In this document: in pieces, positions 27,001 to 37,996 of the stretch
How the letters are laid out: each line of letters starts with the position of its first letter
How positions within the stretch are numbered: the stretch's first letter is position 1
Origin: Shewanella algidipiscicola
GTDB lineage: Bacteria; Pseudomonadota; Gammaproteobacteria; Enterobacterales; Shewanellaceae
Assembly (NCBI RefSeq): GCF_003605125.1
Contig: NZ_QPQT01000001.1
Location: 434,001-498,000 of the forward strand
DNA length: 64,000 bases
Direction: 5' to 3'
Made by a program: the position numbers and the translations under genes
The notes under the pieces: generated by a model
Told to the model about the DNA's origin: nothing
The model's input: the letters and a program-made list of their open reading frames with translations, nothing else
Database searches by the model: none

Positions 27001-27316
27001 ATTTTTGTCCAAAAACAATTTAGCTTTTGATTGTCCGAGTGACACTAGTAAGGTCAAATCGAAGAGATTAAGAACTCGGGTGTAGGTGCGGCTGAGGCCT
27101 TCGATTTCAGGGATGAAATCGCAGAGCGCCCAAGGATGGGTTTACAGCGGTGCCGAAGAAGCACCTGCACGAAAGGCATGCTGCAGGCAATTGGTTGCCA
27201 TAAAGGTTAACGCTACCATCAATAAATAAAAACTAATTCGACTAAATGCTACCAGCCAAAAATGCCAGCCCCTTCATTCGAAGGTCAAGATACTTTTGTC
27301 CAAAAACGAGTTAGAG
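27001..27316 (-). repeat. Structured ~300-bp repeat, copy C (inverted)
   Basis: Read on the minus strand it starts at CTAACTCGTTTTTGGACAAAAG and aligns with copy A (for example ATGGCAACC and GTGCAGGTGCTTCT against ATGGCAATC and GTGCAAACACTTCT) and with copy B (GCTCTGCGATTTCATCC, then TCTCTTCGATT). Its hairpins GATTTCA-tccc-TGAAATC and GGTGC-ttcttcg-GCACC occupy the corresponding positions. It lies on the far side of the two GNAT genes in opposite orientation to copies A and B. Confidence 0.72.
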
Positions 27317-27520
27317 CGACCGTCTGCTTATCGCTCCTTTCAGACATTAATCAAGAGATGCTTCAATGTTAGATAAGGTCACATTCAAAATCTAAAAGTG
27401 TCAGTTCGTGTATGAGTCAGTACAAAGTGACTAGCTCTAACCTTACCGCGTCAGCAGAGCAAAGATTACGCGGCGTAAACCCGATTAATTGCACCTTAAG
27501 CATCGATAAATTATTAGCAT

Positions 27521-27556
27521 AAAAAAAGCCAGAAGATCACGCTTCTGGCTTTTTAT
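27521..27556 (-). terminator. Intrinsic terminator after ppiD
   Basis: AAGCCAGAAG / CTTCTGGCTT stem with a 6-base loop and T-runs on both strands, just after the ppiD stop on the minus strand. It could work in both directions. Confidence 0.88.
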
Positions 27557-27571
27557 CAATGACGGGATAAT

Positions 27572-29437
27572 TTACTCAGCTGGGCTATAAGCCACTTCGC
27601 TTTGTGCTTTTAAAAGGCTTATCACTGCACGGTAATCGCTTTCAGCATACTGTGAATTAAGGCGCTGCTTAATGGCATTGGCCAAGTTATCATCGACAGT
27701 CTCAGCGGTATTCACTTTATCGAGCACGATAACCGCATAGCCATTGGCCAAGGCGGCGGTATCAACCACAGGCTCAGCATTTGGCTGTGCCATTTCAAAC
27801 GCTTTAGTAGTAATAGCATTATCAATGCGTTGATCGAAACGGGTCAGTTGCACTTGAGTGGTTAGCTCAGCTGTGCTCTCACCCGCTTTAATCGCCGCCA
27901 TCAGTGTTTGAGCCTGCTCACGAGCAATGTCGTTTGCCTTGTCTTGTTTGAGGCGCTCAACAATACTGGCTTTAACTTGCTCTAGGGCTAGCGTTCCTGC
28001 TGGCGTATGGGACTTCACTCGCACAACCATCACATGATTTGGACCTAATTCGATAACGTCGCTGTTCATGCCGTCGAGCAATACCGTTTCAGAGAAGGCC
28101 GCTTTGATCACTTCAGGCGCGTTAAGCGGCTCTGGCGCATTGTCACGTGAAAACTCTGGGCTAGTTTTAACTGCTACACCCACTTCTTGAGCCGCTTCAG
28201 ACAAGGTGTCAGGTACTTCATAGCTCACATCGGCTAAGCGTTGCTGCAGACCGTAAAACTGATCCACTGCTTTCTTTTCCATTAACTGGGCGACAATCTG
28301 CTGTTTAACATCATCAAATGATGCCGTTGATCCCGCTTGAACATCGAGCAGTTTAATTATGTGAAAACCAAAACTGGTTTTAACCACATCTGAATACTGA
28401 CCTTCATCTAGCGCGAATAAGGCGCTGTCGAAGGCTGGATCCATGACACCTTGTTCAAACCAATCAAGTTTACCTCCTTGCTCTGCACTAAAGGTATCAT
28501 CTGACTCAGTTTGGGCTAAGGTGGCAAAGTCCTCACCAGCTTCTAACTTAGCATAGATAGCATCGGCTTTAGCTTTAGCCGCCGTATCATCATCACCAAA
28601 ATTAACTAAAATATGCCCTGCAAGACGCTTTTCAGGCTGCAGGTATTGCACCTTATGTTCGTCGTAATAGGTTTTAGCCTCTTCGTCGGTGACACTATGT
28701 CCACTGGCCATATCTGCAGCATTAAGCTCGATATAATCGAGTGATACAGTTTCTGGTCGCACAAATTGATGCTGGTTGGCCTGATAGTAGCTATCTACTT
28801 CCTCATCAGGCACGCTTACTTGTTCAAGTAGCGGTGTTGCATCAACAACGTGATAACGGATATCACGGGTTTGCGCCTGAATAGTGGCTAAGTAATTAAC
28901 TTCACCTGGTAATACAAATTCAGAACCCACCAATGAAGCCACTAACTGGCGACGAGTCATATCGACACGCATCATGTCGCGGAAACTGTTTACTTGGTAA
29001 CCCAGCTGACGAATAAGTGCCAGATAGCGGTCATTATCGAACTGGCCGTCAGTTTGAAAGGCTGGCTCGTTAATAATCGCGTTTTTGATCTGCTCATCAG
29101 AGACGGTCAAGCCTAAATCTGCTGCCGCCTGATCGATAAGCTTATCGGCAACCAAACGCTCTAATACACTTTGTTTTACGCTTGCTAAGTAAGTTTCATT
29201 ACTGGCAAGTGCATCATACATTTCACCCAGTTGCTGCTCTAATCGAGCACGCTCGCTTTGATAGGCTTGTTCCAACGCTGAGTTACTGATCTCTTCGCCG
29301 TTTACGGTGGCGGCTACAGGCTCAGATGATGATCCTAAATAGCTGCTCACGCCAGTAAATGCAAAGGATAGTATTACAAGTACGAGAATGCTTTTTGCAA
29401 TCACGCCCTGTGAGCCTTCGCGAATCTTTTCTAACAT
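27572..29437 (-). CDS. ppiD: Periplasmic folding chaperone PpiD
   Basis: Inner-membrane-anchored SurA-like chaperone of 621 residues that helps newly translocated periplasmic and outer-membrane proteins fold near the Sec translocon. A single N-terminal membrane helix (about residues 14-34) precedes a SurA_N-like region, the parvulin-type PPIase domain (about residues 265-360, with AGHILVNFGDD and FGFHIIKLLDV), and a long C-terminal region. It lies downstream of hupB, as in other gammaproteobacteria. Confidence 0.95.
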   Translation of the reverse strand: MLEKIREGSQGVIAKSILVLVILSFAFTGVSSYLGSSSEPVAATVNGEEISNSALEQAYQSERARLEQQLGEMYDALASNETYLASVKQSVLERLVADKLIDQAAADLGLTVSDEQIKNAIINEPAFQTDGQFDNDRYLALIRQLGYQVNSFRDMMRVDMTRRQLVASLVGSEFVLPGEVNYLATIQAQTRDIRYHVVDATPLLEQVSVPDEEVDSYYQANQHQFVRPETVSLDYIELNAADMASGHSVTDEEAKTYYDEHKVQYLQPEKRLAGHILVNFGDDDTAAKAKADAIYAKLEAGEDFATLAQTESDDTFSAEQGGKLDWFEQGVMDPAFDSALFALDEGQYSDVVKTSFGFHIIKLLDVQAGSTASFDDVKQQIVAQLMEKKAVDQFYGLQQRLADVSYEVPDTLSEAAQEVGVAVKTSPEFSRDNAPEPLNAPEVIKAAFSETVLLDGMNSDVIELGPNHVMVVRVKSHTPAGTLALEQVKASIVERLKQDKANDIAREQAQTLMAAIKAGESTAELTTQVQLTRFDQRIDNAITTKAFEMAQPNAEPVVDTAALANGYAVIVLDKVNTAETVDDNLANAIKQRLNSQYAESDYRAVISLLKAQSEVAYSPAE

Positions 29438-29461
29438 CAGATTTCTCGCTCGTTACTAAAA

Positions 29462-29495
29462 ATAAAAAGGCGCATCACTTGATAGGATGCGCCTT
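29462..29495 (-). terminator. Intrinsic terminator between hupB and ppiD
   Basis: AAGGCGCATC / GATGCGCCTT stem followed by T-rich sequence on the minus strand. It is the second hairpin between hupB and ppiD, shortly before the ppiD start. Confidence 0.75.
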
Positions 29496-29584
29496 CTATG
29501 TAAATTGTCAGACCTAGTTATACATTACGTAAGTTAGGCCAACGGCATGATAATGACGATTACATTATCAAAACACTTACTCGG

Positions 29585-29610
29585 TAAAAAGCACTGTTTA
29601 AACAGTGCTT
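29585..29610 (-). terminator. Intrinsic terminator after hupB
   Basis: Perfect palindrome AAGCACTGTTTAAACAGTGC followed on the minus strand by a T-run, 45 bases after the hupB stop. Confidence 0.8.
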
Positions 29611-29654
29611 ATCGGCGTGTAAGGTTTACAAAGGCCACCTTGACTAAGTTTATC

Positions 29655-29927
29655 TTAGTTTACAGCGTCTTTAAGTGCTTTACCTGCTTTGAACGCAGGA
29701 ATGTTTGCCGCTGCAATCTTGATCTCTTTACCCGTCTGTGGGTTACGACCAGTACGCTCTGCACGTTGACGAACTTCAAAAGTACCAAAACCAACTAGAG
29801 AAATTTTATCGCCATCTTTAAGGCCGTCTGTCACAGCAGAAATAAAAGAATCTAGAGCACGGCCTGCTGCCGCTTTAGAAATATCAGCACCAGATGCGAT
29901 TTTCTCGATTAGTTCAGATTTGTTCAT
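29655..29927 (-). CDS. hupB: DNA-binding protein HU-beta
   Basis: Nucleoid protein of 90 residues that bends DNA as a homo- or heterodimer. The sequence is typical from [19 protein letters not shown] to the DNA-embracing beta arm ([14 protein letters not shown], with the intercalating Pro) and the final helix [12 protein letters not shown]. It lies between lon and ppiD, the conserved gammaproteobacterial order. RBS GGGGAT is upstream. Confidence 0.97.
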   Translation of the reverse strand: MNKSELIEKIASGADISKAAAGRALDSFISAVTDGLKDGDKISLVGFGTFEVRQRAERTGRNPQTGKEIKIAAANIPAFKAGKALKDAVN

Positions 29928-30185
29928 GTCATCCCCTTGAATTTAATTTTGTGCGCCGCAACCAAATCCTTGTCTAGAGCGGTCTGCGGTGGCTTTTATA
30001 ACAAGCTTGATCCTAAAGTTCAAGCCAAATAGGAAAACCTAAGAAATAAAATTGGAATAAGCTAAAAACCAGTAGCGCCAAGGCCTGTAGCTAAAAAGCT
30101 ATCCACCGACCTAGGCTACCACAGGTTAGGATTTTAGAAAGCCCCTTTTTGCATTTTTTTTAATGCAAATAAGCATTTTCTTGCG

Positions 30186-32543
30186 TTAGCCCAAATTTTT
30201 AACAACTTCAAACCCTTCAATTGGTCGTTCTAACGCCAAAGCCAAGACTTCATCGACCCAACGTACCGGCCTGATGTCCAGATCGGCAATCACATTGGCA
30301 GGAATTTCTTCTAAATCGCGCTCATTCTCTTTCGGAATAAGCACTAATTTTGTCCCGCCGCGATGGGCTGCAAGCAACTTCTCTTTTAAACCACCAATAG
30401 GTAAAACTTCACCACGTAAGGTGATTTCACCTGTCATCGCCACATCGGCCCGTACAGGGTTACCCGTTAAGCTAGACACTAATGCCGTACACATAGCGGC
30501 ACCAGCAGATGGACCATCTTTAGGTGTCGCACCTTCTGGTACGTGTACATGAATGTCGCGCTTTTCGTAAAAATCAGGGTTAATGCCTAGTTGTTCGGCG
30601 CGGGCACGAACCACAGTCATTGCCGCCTGAATCGACTCTTGCATCACATCACCAAGTGAACCAGTGTAAGTTAACTTACCTTTACCTGGTACCGATGTGG
30701 CTTCAATAGTGAGCAGATCACCACCCACTTCGGTCCATGCAAGGCCTGTTACTTGGCCAATTTGATTATTTGACTCAGCTTTACCGTAATCAAAGCGCTG
30801 TACGCCTAAAAATGATTTCAAATTATCTTGATTTACATCGATATGCTTAACGGATTTATCCAGCAAAATTTGCTTAACCACCTTGCGACAAATCTTAGAT
30901 AACTCGCGCTCTAACGAACGCACACCAGCTTCGCGGGTGTAGTAACGAATGATGCCGATAATGGCGCTGTCTGCTACCATCACTTCACTGGCTTTCAGGC
31001 CGTTACGTTCAATTTGCTTAGGTAACAAATGCTGTTTAGCAATGTTTAGCTTTTCATCTTCAGTGTAACCAGAAAGACGAATCACCTCCATACGGTCAAG
31101 CAGTGGACCTGGGATATTCATTGAATTAGAGGTGGCCACAAACATCACATCGGATAGATCGTAATCCACTTCTAAATAGTGATCGCTAAAGGTCGCATTT
31201 TGCTCAGGATCGAGTACTTCAAGCAAGGCTGACGCTGGGTCACCACGCATATCTGAACTCATTTTATCGATCTCATCGAGCAAGAACAGCGGATTCTTAA
31301 CGCCGACTTTCGACATTTTTTGAATCACCTTACCTGGCATCGAGCCAATGTAGGTACGACGATGCCCACGGATCTCCGCCTCATCACGAACGCCACCTAA
31401 CGCGACACGCACATATTTACGGCCAGTCGCTTTAGCGATGGATTGGCCAAGCGAGGTTTTACCGACCCCTGGTGGTCCAACTAAACATAAAATTGGCCCT
31501 TTAAGCTGCTTAACACGGCTCTGCACCGCGAGATACTCTAAAATGCGCTCTTTGACCTTTTCCAAACCAAAATGGTCGGTATCGAGTACATCTTGTGCTT
31601 TGGCTAAGTCACGCTTAATTTTAGAGCGTTGTTTCCAAGGCACAGAGATCATCCAGTCGACATAGCTGCGCACTACAGTGGCTTCAGCCGACATTGGCGA
31701 CATCATCTTCAGCTTATTCAGTTCAGCAACGGCTTTCTCTTTTGCCTCGCTAGGCATGCCAGCTTCGTCAATTTTTTTCGCTAAGGTTTCAAATTCATCA
31801 TGGGACTCATCGATATCGCCAAGTTCCTTTTGAATCGCCTTCATCTGCTCATTGAGGTAATACTCACGCTGACTCTTTTCCATCTGTTTTTTAACGCGAG
31901 AACGGATACGCTTCTCGACTTGTAACAGATCGATTTCAGACTCCATCATGGCCATCAGATATTCGAGTCGCTCAGAAACATTGACCATCTCGAGAATGGT
32001 TTGCTTGTCTTCCAGCTTTAATGGCATATGAGCGGCCATGGTATCGGCGAGGCGCGCGGCTTCATCAATACCTGACAGTGAGGTCAACACCTCTGGTGGG
32101 ATTTTTTTGTTGAGCTTGATATAACCTTCAAATTGACCGAGAGCAGAACGAACCAGAACCTCTTCTTCTTTGTCGGCAATTTGCTCAGACTCTAAATACT
32201 CTGCAGTGGCAATAAAGTATTCTGTTTCTTGCGTATACTTTTCAATGCGCGCACGTTGGCCACCTTCTACCAGTACTTTTACCGTACCATCAGGTAACTT
32301 AAGCAATTGTAGGATTGATGCAACAGTACCCACCTCGAAGATATCGTCACTAGTTGGCTCATCTAGTTCAGCATCGCGTTGTGCGACTAAAATAATCTGC
32401 TTATCTTGCTCCATCGCCGCCTCTAAGCAACGAATTGATTTTTCCCGGCCAACAAAAAGGGGGATAACCATATGAGGATACACCACCACGTCTCTCAGCG
32501 GCAGTACAGGGAGTTCGATTCGCGCTTCACGCTCTAAGGTCAT
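30186..32543 (-). CDS. lon: ATP-dependent protease Lon
   Basis: Cytoplasmic AAA+ serine protease of 785 residues that degrades misfolded and regulatory proteins. The N-terminal substrate-binding LON domain ([20 protein letters not shown]) is followed by a coiled coil, the AAA+ module (Walker [10 protein letters not shown], Walker [10 protein letters not shown]) and the protease domain with the catalytic Ser in [11 protein letters not shown] and Lys in [15 protein letters not shown]. The length matches E. coli Lon (784). A heat-shock promoter is visible immediately upstream. Confidence 0.98.
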   Translation of the reverse strand: MTLEREARIELPVLPLRDVVVYPHMVIPLFVGREKSIRCLEAAMEQDKQIILVAQRDAELDEPTSDDIFEVGTVASILQLLKLPDGTVKVLVEGGQRARIEKYTQETEYFIATAEYLESEQIADKEEEVLVRSALGQFEGYIKLNKKIPPEVLTSLSGIDEAARLADTMAAHMPLKLEDKQTILEMVNVSERLEYLMAMMESEIDLLQVEKRIRSRVKKQMEKSQREYYLNEQMKAIQKELGDIDESHDEFETLAKKIDEAGMPSEAKEKAVAELNKLKMMSPMSAEATVVRSYVDWMISVPWKQRSKIKRDLAKAQDVLDTDHFGLEKVKERILEYLAVQSRVKQLKGPILCLVGPPGVGKTSLGQSIAKATGRKYVRVALGGVRDEAEIRGHRRTYIGSMPGKVIQKMSKVGVKNPLFLLDEIDKMSSDMRGDPASALLEVLDPEQNATFSDHYLEVDYDLSDVMFVATSNSMNIPGPLLDRMEVIRLSGYTEDEKLNIAKQHLLPKQIERNGLKASEVMVADSAIIGIIRYYTREAGVRSLERELSKICRKVVKQILLDKSVKHIDVNQDNLKSFLGVQRFDYGKAESNNQIGQVTGLAWTEVGGDLLTIEATSVPGKGKLTYTGSLGDVMQESIQAAMTVVRARAEQLGINPDFYEKRDIHVHVPEGATPKDGPSAGAAMCTALVSSLTGNPVRADVAMTGEITLRGEVLPIGGLKEKLLAAHRGGTKLVLIPKENERDLEEIPANVIADLDIRPVRWVDEVLALALERPIEGFEVVKNLG

Positions 32544-32577
32544 AGCTCGATTCCGGTTGCTAACAATATTAATGAGT

Positions 32578-32606
32578 ATATTGGGGTTGATTAATGGGTT
32601 TCAATG
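32578..32606 (-). promoter_or_regulatory. Sigma-32 heat-shock promoter of lon
   Basis: On the minus strand TTGAAA is followed after 12 bases by CCCCAATAT, an almost ideal match to the RpoH consensus CTTGAAA / CCCCATNT. It is about 35 bases before the lon start; lon is a classical RpoH target. Confidence 0.85.
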
Positions 32607-32612
32607 GCAAAC

Positions 32613-32640
32613 ATAAAAAAAGGAGCCCGTCGGACTCCTT
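32613..32640 (-). terminator. Intrinsic terminator after clpX
   Basis: AAGGAGTCC / GGGCTCCTT stem followed by seven T on the minus strand. It separates clpX from lon, which has its own promoter. Confidence 0.87.
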
Positions 32641-32669
32641 AATCATAATTTAGTGCTCTGTTAGGCCAA

Positions 32670-33950
32670 TTATTGTTCGGCAACAGCAGCTTGAGATTCG
32701 GTGTTCTCATAAATCAAGATCGGGTCTGATTCGCCGTTTACCACAGATTCATCGATAACCACTTTCACCACATTATCGAGTGATGGTAAATCGTACATGA
32801 TATCGAGTAACAGGCCTTCTACGATTGAACGTAAACCACGAGCCCCCGTTTTACGGGTCTTCGCTTTTAGCGCAATCGCTTTTAACGCATCTTCTCTAAA
32901 CTCAAGTTCAACACCTTCCATTTCGAAAAGCGCAGCAAACTGCTTAGTTAATGCATTTTTTGGCTCAGACAGAATCTGTACTAACGCAGCATCATCGAGT
33001 TCTGTTAATGTGGCGAGCACTGGTAAACGCCCGATAAACTCTGGGATCAGACCGTATTTAACGAGATCTTCCGGCTCAACCTGCATCAACATATCTGAGA
33101 TAGTGGCCTTGTCTGATTCACCTTTAACTTCAGCACCAAAGCCAATGCCGGTACCGACTTGTGAACGCTGCTCAACCACTTTCTCTAAGCCCGCAAATGC
33201 ACCACCACAGATAAATAAGATCTTTGAAGTATCAACCTGCAAAAACTCTTGCTGAGGGTGCTTACGGCCACCTTGTGGAGGTACAGCGGCAACCGTACCT
33301 TCAATCAGCTTAAGCAAAGCTTGCTGCACGCCTTCACCCGACACATCTCGAGTGATCGATGGGTTATCTGACTTACGGCTGATCTTATCAATCTCATCGA
33401 TATAGACGATACCACGCTGAGCTTTTTCTACATCGTAGTCGCACTTTTGCAAGAGTTTTTGGATGATGTTCTCTACATCTTCACCCACATAACCGGCTTC
33501 GGTCAGTGTCGTGGCATCTGCCATGGTGAACGGAACATTTAAGAACCGTGCTAGGGTTTCGGCCAATAAAGTTTTACCGCTACCCGTTGGGCCAATCAGT
33601 AAAATATTACTCTTACCGAGCTCGACACCATCTTTAGGAGAAGCATTCTTTAAGCGCTTATAATGGTTGTATACTGCAACCGACAAGACTTTTTTCGCTT
33701 TTTCCTGACCGATAACATAATCATCGAGATGCGCTCTGAGATCATGGGGTGTAGGCAGCTTATCTTGTTCAGGCTTAGGTGATATCTCTCTGATCTCTTC
33801 GCGGATGATGTCATTACAAAGCTCAACACACTCATCACATACATACACTGAAGGACCAGCAATGAGCTTACGAACCTCATGCTGACTCTTTCCACAAAAA
33901 GAGCAGTACAGTAGTTTCCCACTATCACCGTTGCTTTTGTTGTCGCCCAT
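32670..33950 (-). CDS. clpX: ClpXP unfoldase subunit ClpX
   Basis: AAA+ ATPase of 426 residues that recognises, unfolds and feeds substrates to ClpP. The N-terminal zinc-binding domain shows four cysteines (YCSFCGKS and [10 protein letters not shown]). Walker A is [12 protein letters not shown], Walker [11 protein letters not shown], and the ClpP-contacting IGF loop is recognisable as GIGFGAEV. It follows clpP by about 80 bases. Confidence 0.98.
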   Translation of the reverse strand: MGDNKSNGDSGKLLYCSFCGKSQHEVRKLIAGPSVYVCDECVELCNDIIREEIREISPKPEQDKLPTPHDLRAHLDDYVIGQEKAKKVLSVAVYNHYKRLKNASPKDGVELGKSNILLIGPTGSGKTLLAETLARFLNVPFTMADATTLTEAGYVGEDVENIIQKLLQKCDYDVEKAQRGIVYIDEIDKISRKSDNPSITRDVSGEGVQQALLKLIEGTVAAVPPQGGRKHPQQEFLQVDTSKILFICGGAFAGLEKVVEQRSQVGTGIGFGAEVKGESDKATISDMLMQVEPEDLVKYGLIPEFIGRLPVLATLTELDDAALVQILSEPKNALTKQFAALFEMEGVELEFREDALKAIALKAKTRKTGARGLRSIVEGLLLDIMYDLPSLDNVVKVVIDESVVNGESDPILIYENTESQAAVAEQ

Positions 33951-34032
33951 TACTTTACCTCTTTTGCAGTGTCTGGCACTGCATAATTAATCTTACAACC
34001 TTTACTGATCATAGCTCAGCAACGGACAATTA

Positions 34033-34644
34033 TCAGCTTCGCTTGTCTAACACAGAGTCAACCAGACCATAGGCTTCAGCCTCTTTGGCGCTCATAAAGT
34101 TATCACGATCGGTATCGCGTTCGATAACCTCCAAAGGTTGACCTGTGTGATCGGCCAGCATTTGGTTTAATTTATTTTTAATCCCCAAGATCTCTTGCGC
34201 ATGAATCGCAATATCAGACGCTTGTCCTTGGAAACCACCTAGTGGCTGATGGATCATTACCCGCGAGTTAGGTAAGCAATGACGCTTACCTTCTGCACCA
34301 CCGGCTAACAAAAATGCGCCCATGCTGGCAGCCTGACCGATACATACCGTGCTGACATTCGGTTTAATGAACTGCATAGTATCATAAATTGCCATACCTG
34401 CAGTGACCGAACCACCAGGAGAATTAATATAAAGATAAATATCTTTGTCAGGACTTTCCGACTCTAAAAACAGTAGTTGTGCAACGATGAGGTTAGCCAT
34501 GTGCTCTTCAACTTGTCCAACGAGAAAGATCACGCGCTCTTTTAAGAGACGAGAATAGATATCATATGAGCGTTCACCTTTGGCAGTTTGTTCTACAACC
34601 ATTGGGACAAGTGCATTCAGTACTGATTCTGGTGCATTTAGCAT
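34033..34644 (-). CDS. clpP: ClpP proteolytic subunit
   Basis: Serine protease of 203 residues forming the tetradecameric proteolytic chamber used by ClpX and ClpA. The catalytic triad is visible: Ser in [11 protein letters not shown], His in [10 protein letters not shown] and Asp in [13 protein letters not shown] short N-terminal propeptide precedes LVPMVVEQ. It lies between tig and clpX. Confidence 0.98.
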   Translation of the reverse strand: MLNAPESVLNALVPMVVEQTAKGERSYDIYSRLLKERVIFLVGQVEEHMANLIVAQLLFLESESPDKDIYLYINSPGGSVTAGMAIYDTMQFIKPNVSTVCIGQAASMGAFLLAGGAEGKRHCLPNSRVMIHQPLGGFQGQASDIAIHAQEILGIKNKLNQMLADHTGQPLEVIERDTDRDNFMSAKEAEAYGLVDSVLDKRS

Positions 34645-34661
34645 TATTAACTTCCCTAAAT

Positions 34662-34699
34662 AAAAATGGCTCGCATGAGGAGCCTCATACGAGCCATTA
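34662..34699 (-). terminator. Terminator/attenuator between tig and clpP
   Basis: The 15-bp stem AATGGCTCGTATGAGG / CCTCATGCGAGCCATT (one wobble) followed by T-rich sequence on the minus strand lies in the 89-base tig-clpP gap. It should reduce read-through from tig. Confidence 0.82.
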
Positions 34700-34733
34700 T
34701 AAATGGCTAATAGCCATTTAAGTCAAGCATAGG

Positions 34734-36038
34734 TTACGCGCGACCGGTAGCCTTGTTCATAAATTCTTCGAAATTGACTTCTTTTTCGGTCACTTTCGCA
34801 GATTTTAACAATGCTTCAACGGCTTGCTCTTCTAATGCAACGTTACGCATGTTCTGCATCATCTCTGGATTGTTGTTGTAATACTCAACAACTTCACTTG
34901 GATCTTCATATGCAGAAGCCATAGATGCGATAAGCGCTTGTACGCGATCGTCCTCAGCTTTTAGCTCGTTAGCTTTAATCACTTCACCTAGCAGTAGACC
35001 TACTTTTACGCGGCGCTCAGCTTGTTCAGTGAATAGATCGGCTGGTAGCTCAGGCATGTTAGCCGCTTGCTGACCAAAACGTTGCATCGCTTGTTGACGC
35101 AGGACGTTGACTTCACCGTCGATCAAGGCTTTTGGCAGTTCGATATCATTTTGCTCAAGCAGCCCATTAAGTACTTGCTCTTTAACATTCGCTTTTAGCG
35201 CTTGTTCAAGTTCACGGCTCATGTTCTTGCTGATCTCAGCCTTAAGTGCTTCTAAGCCACCTTCAGCAACACCAAACAACTTAGCAAACTCATCGTTGAC
35301 TTCTGGTAGGTTAGCCGCTTGAACTTCTTTAAGGGTGATTGCAAACTTAGCAACTTTACCTTTTAGGTTTTCAGCATGGTAATCTTCAGGGAAAGTCACT
35401 TCAATGTCGAACTCTTCACCGGCTTTGTGACCAACCACACCTGATTCAAAACCAGGGATCATACGGTTACTACCTAGTTGTAGTTCGAAATCTTCAGCTT
35501 TACCGCCTTCAAACTCTTCACCGTCGATTGAACCAACAAAGTCGATTTTCGCTTTGTCGCCATCAGCAGCAGCACGATCAACTACTTCAAACGTAGCGTG
35601 TTGCTTACGTAGTGTTTCGATCATTGCGTCAACATCAGCATCAGTCACTTCAGCTTTAGGCTGTTCAACTTCAATCGCATCTAGACCTTTTAGTTCTACT
35701 TCTGGGTAGATCTCAAAAGTCGCTACAAACTGGAAGTATTCACCGTCAGTTTCGCCAGGAACGAAAGTAGGCGCACCAGCTGGGTTTAACTTTTCAGCGA
35801 TGATAGCTTCAACAAAGTTACGCTGCATCACTTCACCAGTGATGTCTTGACGAATCGCACTACCATAACGCTTATTGATCACGCTTACAGGTACTTTACC
35901 AGGACGAAAACCAGGAATACGCGCACGCTTGGCTTCATTCTTCAAACTATCAGAGACGGCTTTCTCGATCTGTTCAGCAGGAACAGAAATTGTTAGGCGG
36001 CGTTCTAAACCTTGTGTTGTTTCTACAGAAACTTGCAT
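34734..36038 (-). CDS. tig: Trigger factor
   Basis: Ribosome-associated chaperone of 434 residues. The N-terminal ribosome-binding domain contains the signature GFRPGKVP, the FKBP-type PPIase domain is at about residues 160-245 ([16 protein letters not shown]), and the helical chaperone arms make up the C terminus. Trigger factor is the first chaperone met by nascent chains. It is first in the conserved tig-clpP-clpX-lon order. Confidence 0.98.
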   Translation of the reverse strand: MQVSVETTQGLERRLTISVPAEQIEKAVSDSLKNEAKRARIPGFRPGKVPVSVINKRYGSAIRQDITGEVMQRNFVEAIIAEKLNPAGAPTFVPGETDGEYFQFVATFEIYPEVELKGLDAIEVEQPKAEVTDADVDAMIETLRKQHATFEVVDRAAADGDKAKIDFVGSIDGEEFEGGKAEDFELQLGSNRMIPGFESGVVGHKAGEEFDIEVTFPEDYHAENLKGKVAKFAITLKEVQAANLPEVNDEFAKLFGVAEGGLEALKAEISKNMSRELEQALKANVKEQVLNGLLEQNDIELPKALIDGEVNVLRQQAMQRFGQQAANMPELPADLFTEQAERRVKVGLLLGEVIKANELKAEDDRVQALIASMASAYEDPSEVVEYYNNNPEMMQNMRNVALEEQAVEALLKSAKVTEKEVNFEEFMNKATGRA

Positions 36039-36245
36039 TGTTTTACCTCGAAATATGTCAAACGTCTTTTTGTAATAGCCGAATATTCAACTATTAAGGT
36101 ATTCGTTTCTTGATCTAAAAAAACGACTAAAATGGCTTGGTAACTGAGTTTCGCAGTCGTCGCATATAGTTGAAATTTATCAAGACGCGACATTATAGCC
36201 ACGGTTTTCTGCATAGTCGAGCCTCAAAGCTCGAATTACAGGCGT

Positions 36246-36277
36246 AAAAAAAGCGACTCAAGGTCGCTTTTTTTATT
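36246..36277 (-). terminator. Terminator of the tRNA cluster
   Basis: AGCGAC / GTCGCT stem flanked by A and T runs, so it can work on both strands. On the minus strand it ends the Pro-Arg-His tRNA transcript. Confidence 0.8.
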
Positions 36278-36295
36278 TTTCTTCTATGAAAGAAG

Positions 36296-36372
36296 TGGGG
36301 TGACTGATGGGGCTCGAACCCACGACAACCGGAATCACAATCCGGGGCTCTACCAACTGAGCTACAATCACC
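36296..36372 (-). tRNA. tRNA-His (GTG)
   Basis: Cloverleaf of 77 nt on the minus strand: the acceptor stem begins GGTGATT including the extra G at position -1 typical of tRNA-His, the anticodon loop is TTGTGAT with anticodon GTG, the T arm has GGGTTCGAGCCC, and the 3' CCA is encoded. Last gene of the three-tRNA cluster. Confidence 0.95.
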
Positions 36373-36378
36373 ACTGTT

Positions 36379-36455
36379 TGGTACGCCCGGCAGGATTCGA
36401 ACCTGCGGCCATCCGCTTAGAAGGCGGATGCTCTATCCAACTGAGCTACGGGCGC
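36379..36455 (-). tRNA. tRNA-Arg (TCT)
   Basis: Cloverleaf of 77 nt on the minus strand: acceptor GCGCCCG pairs with CGGGCGT, the anticodon loop CTTCTAA carries TCT, the T arm is CAGGTTCGAATCCTG, and the CCA is encoded. Only 6 bases separate it from tRNA-His. Confidence 0.95.
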
Positions 36456-36518
36456 TTCGTTATGAACTAGGTTCATATCCTAACTGGGCAAATAACGTTT
36501 ACACGCTACTTAAAAATT

Positions 36519-36595
<77 letters not shown>

Positions 36596-37056
36596 AAAGT
36601 ATTACTTTGTTCGCTGTTTGACTAAGTCTCCCTGAGAACGGAGCGCATCTTATCCCCTCAATTTAATACCGTCAACGATTATTTTTAAAAGCCCATTCAC
36701 TTGCTTATTTTAACGACTATACGCCAATAATTTCATCTAATAGGCTAATAATACGTCTTGTTATATGGAAGATAGTAATATTAAAATCGCTCTAAAAGTA
36801 AGCCAAAACGTTACTGCTTAATAGCTGATCATTATCTGAAGGACTATTTTAGCCATATTTTGTGCTACTGCTACATCTAAACAACTTTTAGCTCAACAGC
36901 CCACATCCAATACGCACTATACGCAAATTAGTCATCACTGGATTATTCGTATTTTAAAACGGTCTGTTATACAGCTAAATCAATGACACCGACCTATGCC
37001 CCTGTTAAAATGTCGCCGTTTTTATTATCGCGCCATATTAAGGAAATCCACCCCTC
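36596..37056. other. Intergenic region between the tRNA cluster and folD
   Basis: About 460 AT-rich bases with no supported gene. It must contain the promoter of the minus-strand tRNA cluster and the folD promoter, but none could be assigned with confidence. Confidence 0.5.
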
Positions 37057-37911
37057 ATGACAGCCCAAATAATCGATGGCAAAGCGATCGCCCAATCCAT
37101 TCGAACTCAGTTAGCTATAAAAGTAACCGCCCGTAAAGAGGCTGGACAACGTGTTCCTGGCTTAGCCGTGATTCTTGTGGGAGCCGATCCGGCATCACAA
37201 GTCTATGTGGGCAGCAAAAGACGCGCCTGTGAGGAAGTAGGCTTCCTCTCGCAGTCATTTGACCTCCCCTCTGACACCTCTGAAGCTGATTTGCTTGCCT
37301 TGATTGATCAGTGTAATGAAGATACTGCAATCGATGGTATTTTAGTGCAATTGCCGCTGCCAGAGCACATTGAAGAGTCAAAAGTCATTGAACGTATCCG
37401 CCCCGATAAAGATGTCGATGGTTTCCATCCTTATAACGTCGGCCGTTTAGCGCAGCGCATCCCAGTGCTGCGCTCTTGTACACCAATGGGCATTATGACG
37501 TTAATCAAGTCAACTGGTGTCGATACTTATGGTTTAGATGCTGTGGTCGTTGGTGCATCTAACATAGTTGGCAGACCCATGACCTTAGAGTTGCTTCTTG
37601 CCGGCTGTACAACCACGACTTGCCATCGATTTACCCGCAATCTTGAAAGTAAGATCCGCGCTGCCGATTTAGTGATCGTTGCCGTAGGCAAAGCCAACTT
37701 TATTCCTGGTGAATGGATCAAACCCGGCGCTATAGTGATAGACGTGGGGATTAATCGTTTAGACGACGGTAAACTCGTTGGCGATATACAATTTGATGTT
37801 GCAGCCCAGCACGCCAGTTATATTACGCCAGTACCGGGTGGTGTTGGCCCAATGACCATTGCTAGCCTGTTAGAAAATACCTTGTACGCGGCAGAAAACT
37901 ATCACGATTAA
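37057..37911 (+). CDS. folD: Methylenetetrahydrofolate dehydrogenase/cyclohydrolase
   Basis: Bifunctional enzyme of one-carbon metabolism, 284 residues. It oxidises 5,10-methylene-THF to methenyl-THF with NADP+ and hydrolyses that to 10-formyl-THF. The active-site motif [13 protein letters not shown] (Tyr and Lys), the nucleotide-binding [13 protein letters not shown] and the C-terminal signature [18 protein letters not shown] are all present. RBS AGGAAAT is upstream; a bidirectional terminator separates it from convergent cysS. Confidence 0.98.
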   Translation: MTAQIIDGKAIAQSIRTQLAIKVTARKEAGQRVPGLAVILVGADPASQVYVGSKRRACEEVGFLSQSFDLPSDTSEADLLALIDQCNEDTAIDGILVQLPLPEHIEESKVIERIRPDKDVDGFHPYNVGRLAQRIPVLRSCTPMGIMTLIKSTGVDTYGLDAVVVGASNIVGRPMTLELLLAGCTTTTCHRFTRNLESKIRAADLVIVAVGKANFIPGEWIKPGAIVIDVGINRLDDGKLVGDIQFDVAAQHASYITPVPGGVGPMTIASLLENTLYAAENYHD

Positions 37912-37937
37912 TTAAGGTTAGCTGTTCGAGAAAGATA

Positions 37938-37974
37938 AAAAAATGCCTGCACTCAATAGTGCAGGCATTTTTAT
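37938..37974. terminator. Bidirectional terminator between folD and cysS
   Basis: AAATGCCTGCACT / AGTGCAGGCATTT stem with a 4-base loop and T-runs on both strands, between convergent genes. Confidence 0.9.
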
Positions 37975-37996
37975 TGGTACGTCTAAGCAGCAAGCA

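Noticed and set aside
24500..27500. CRISPR array in the repeat island
   Set aside because: The repeats are ~300 bp, diverged and inverted, without regular short repeats or spacers.
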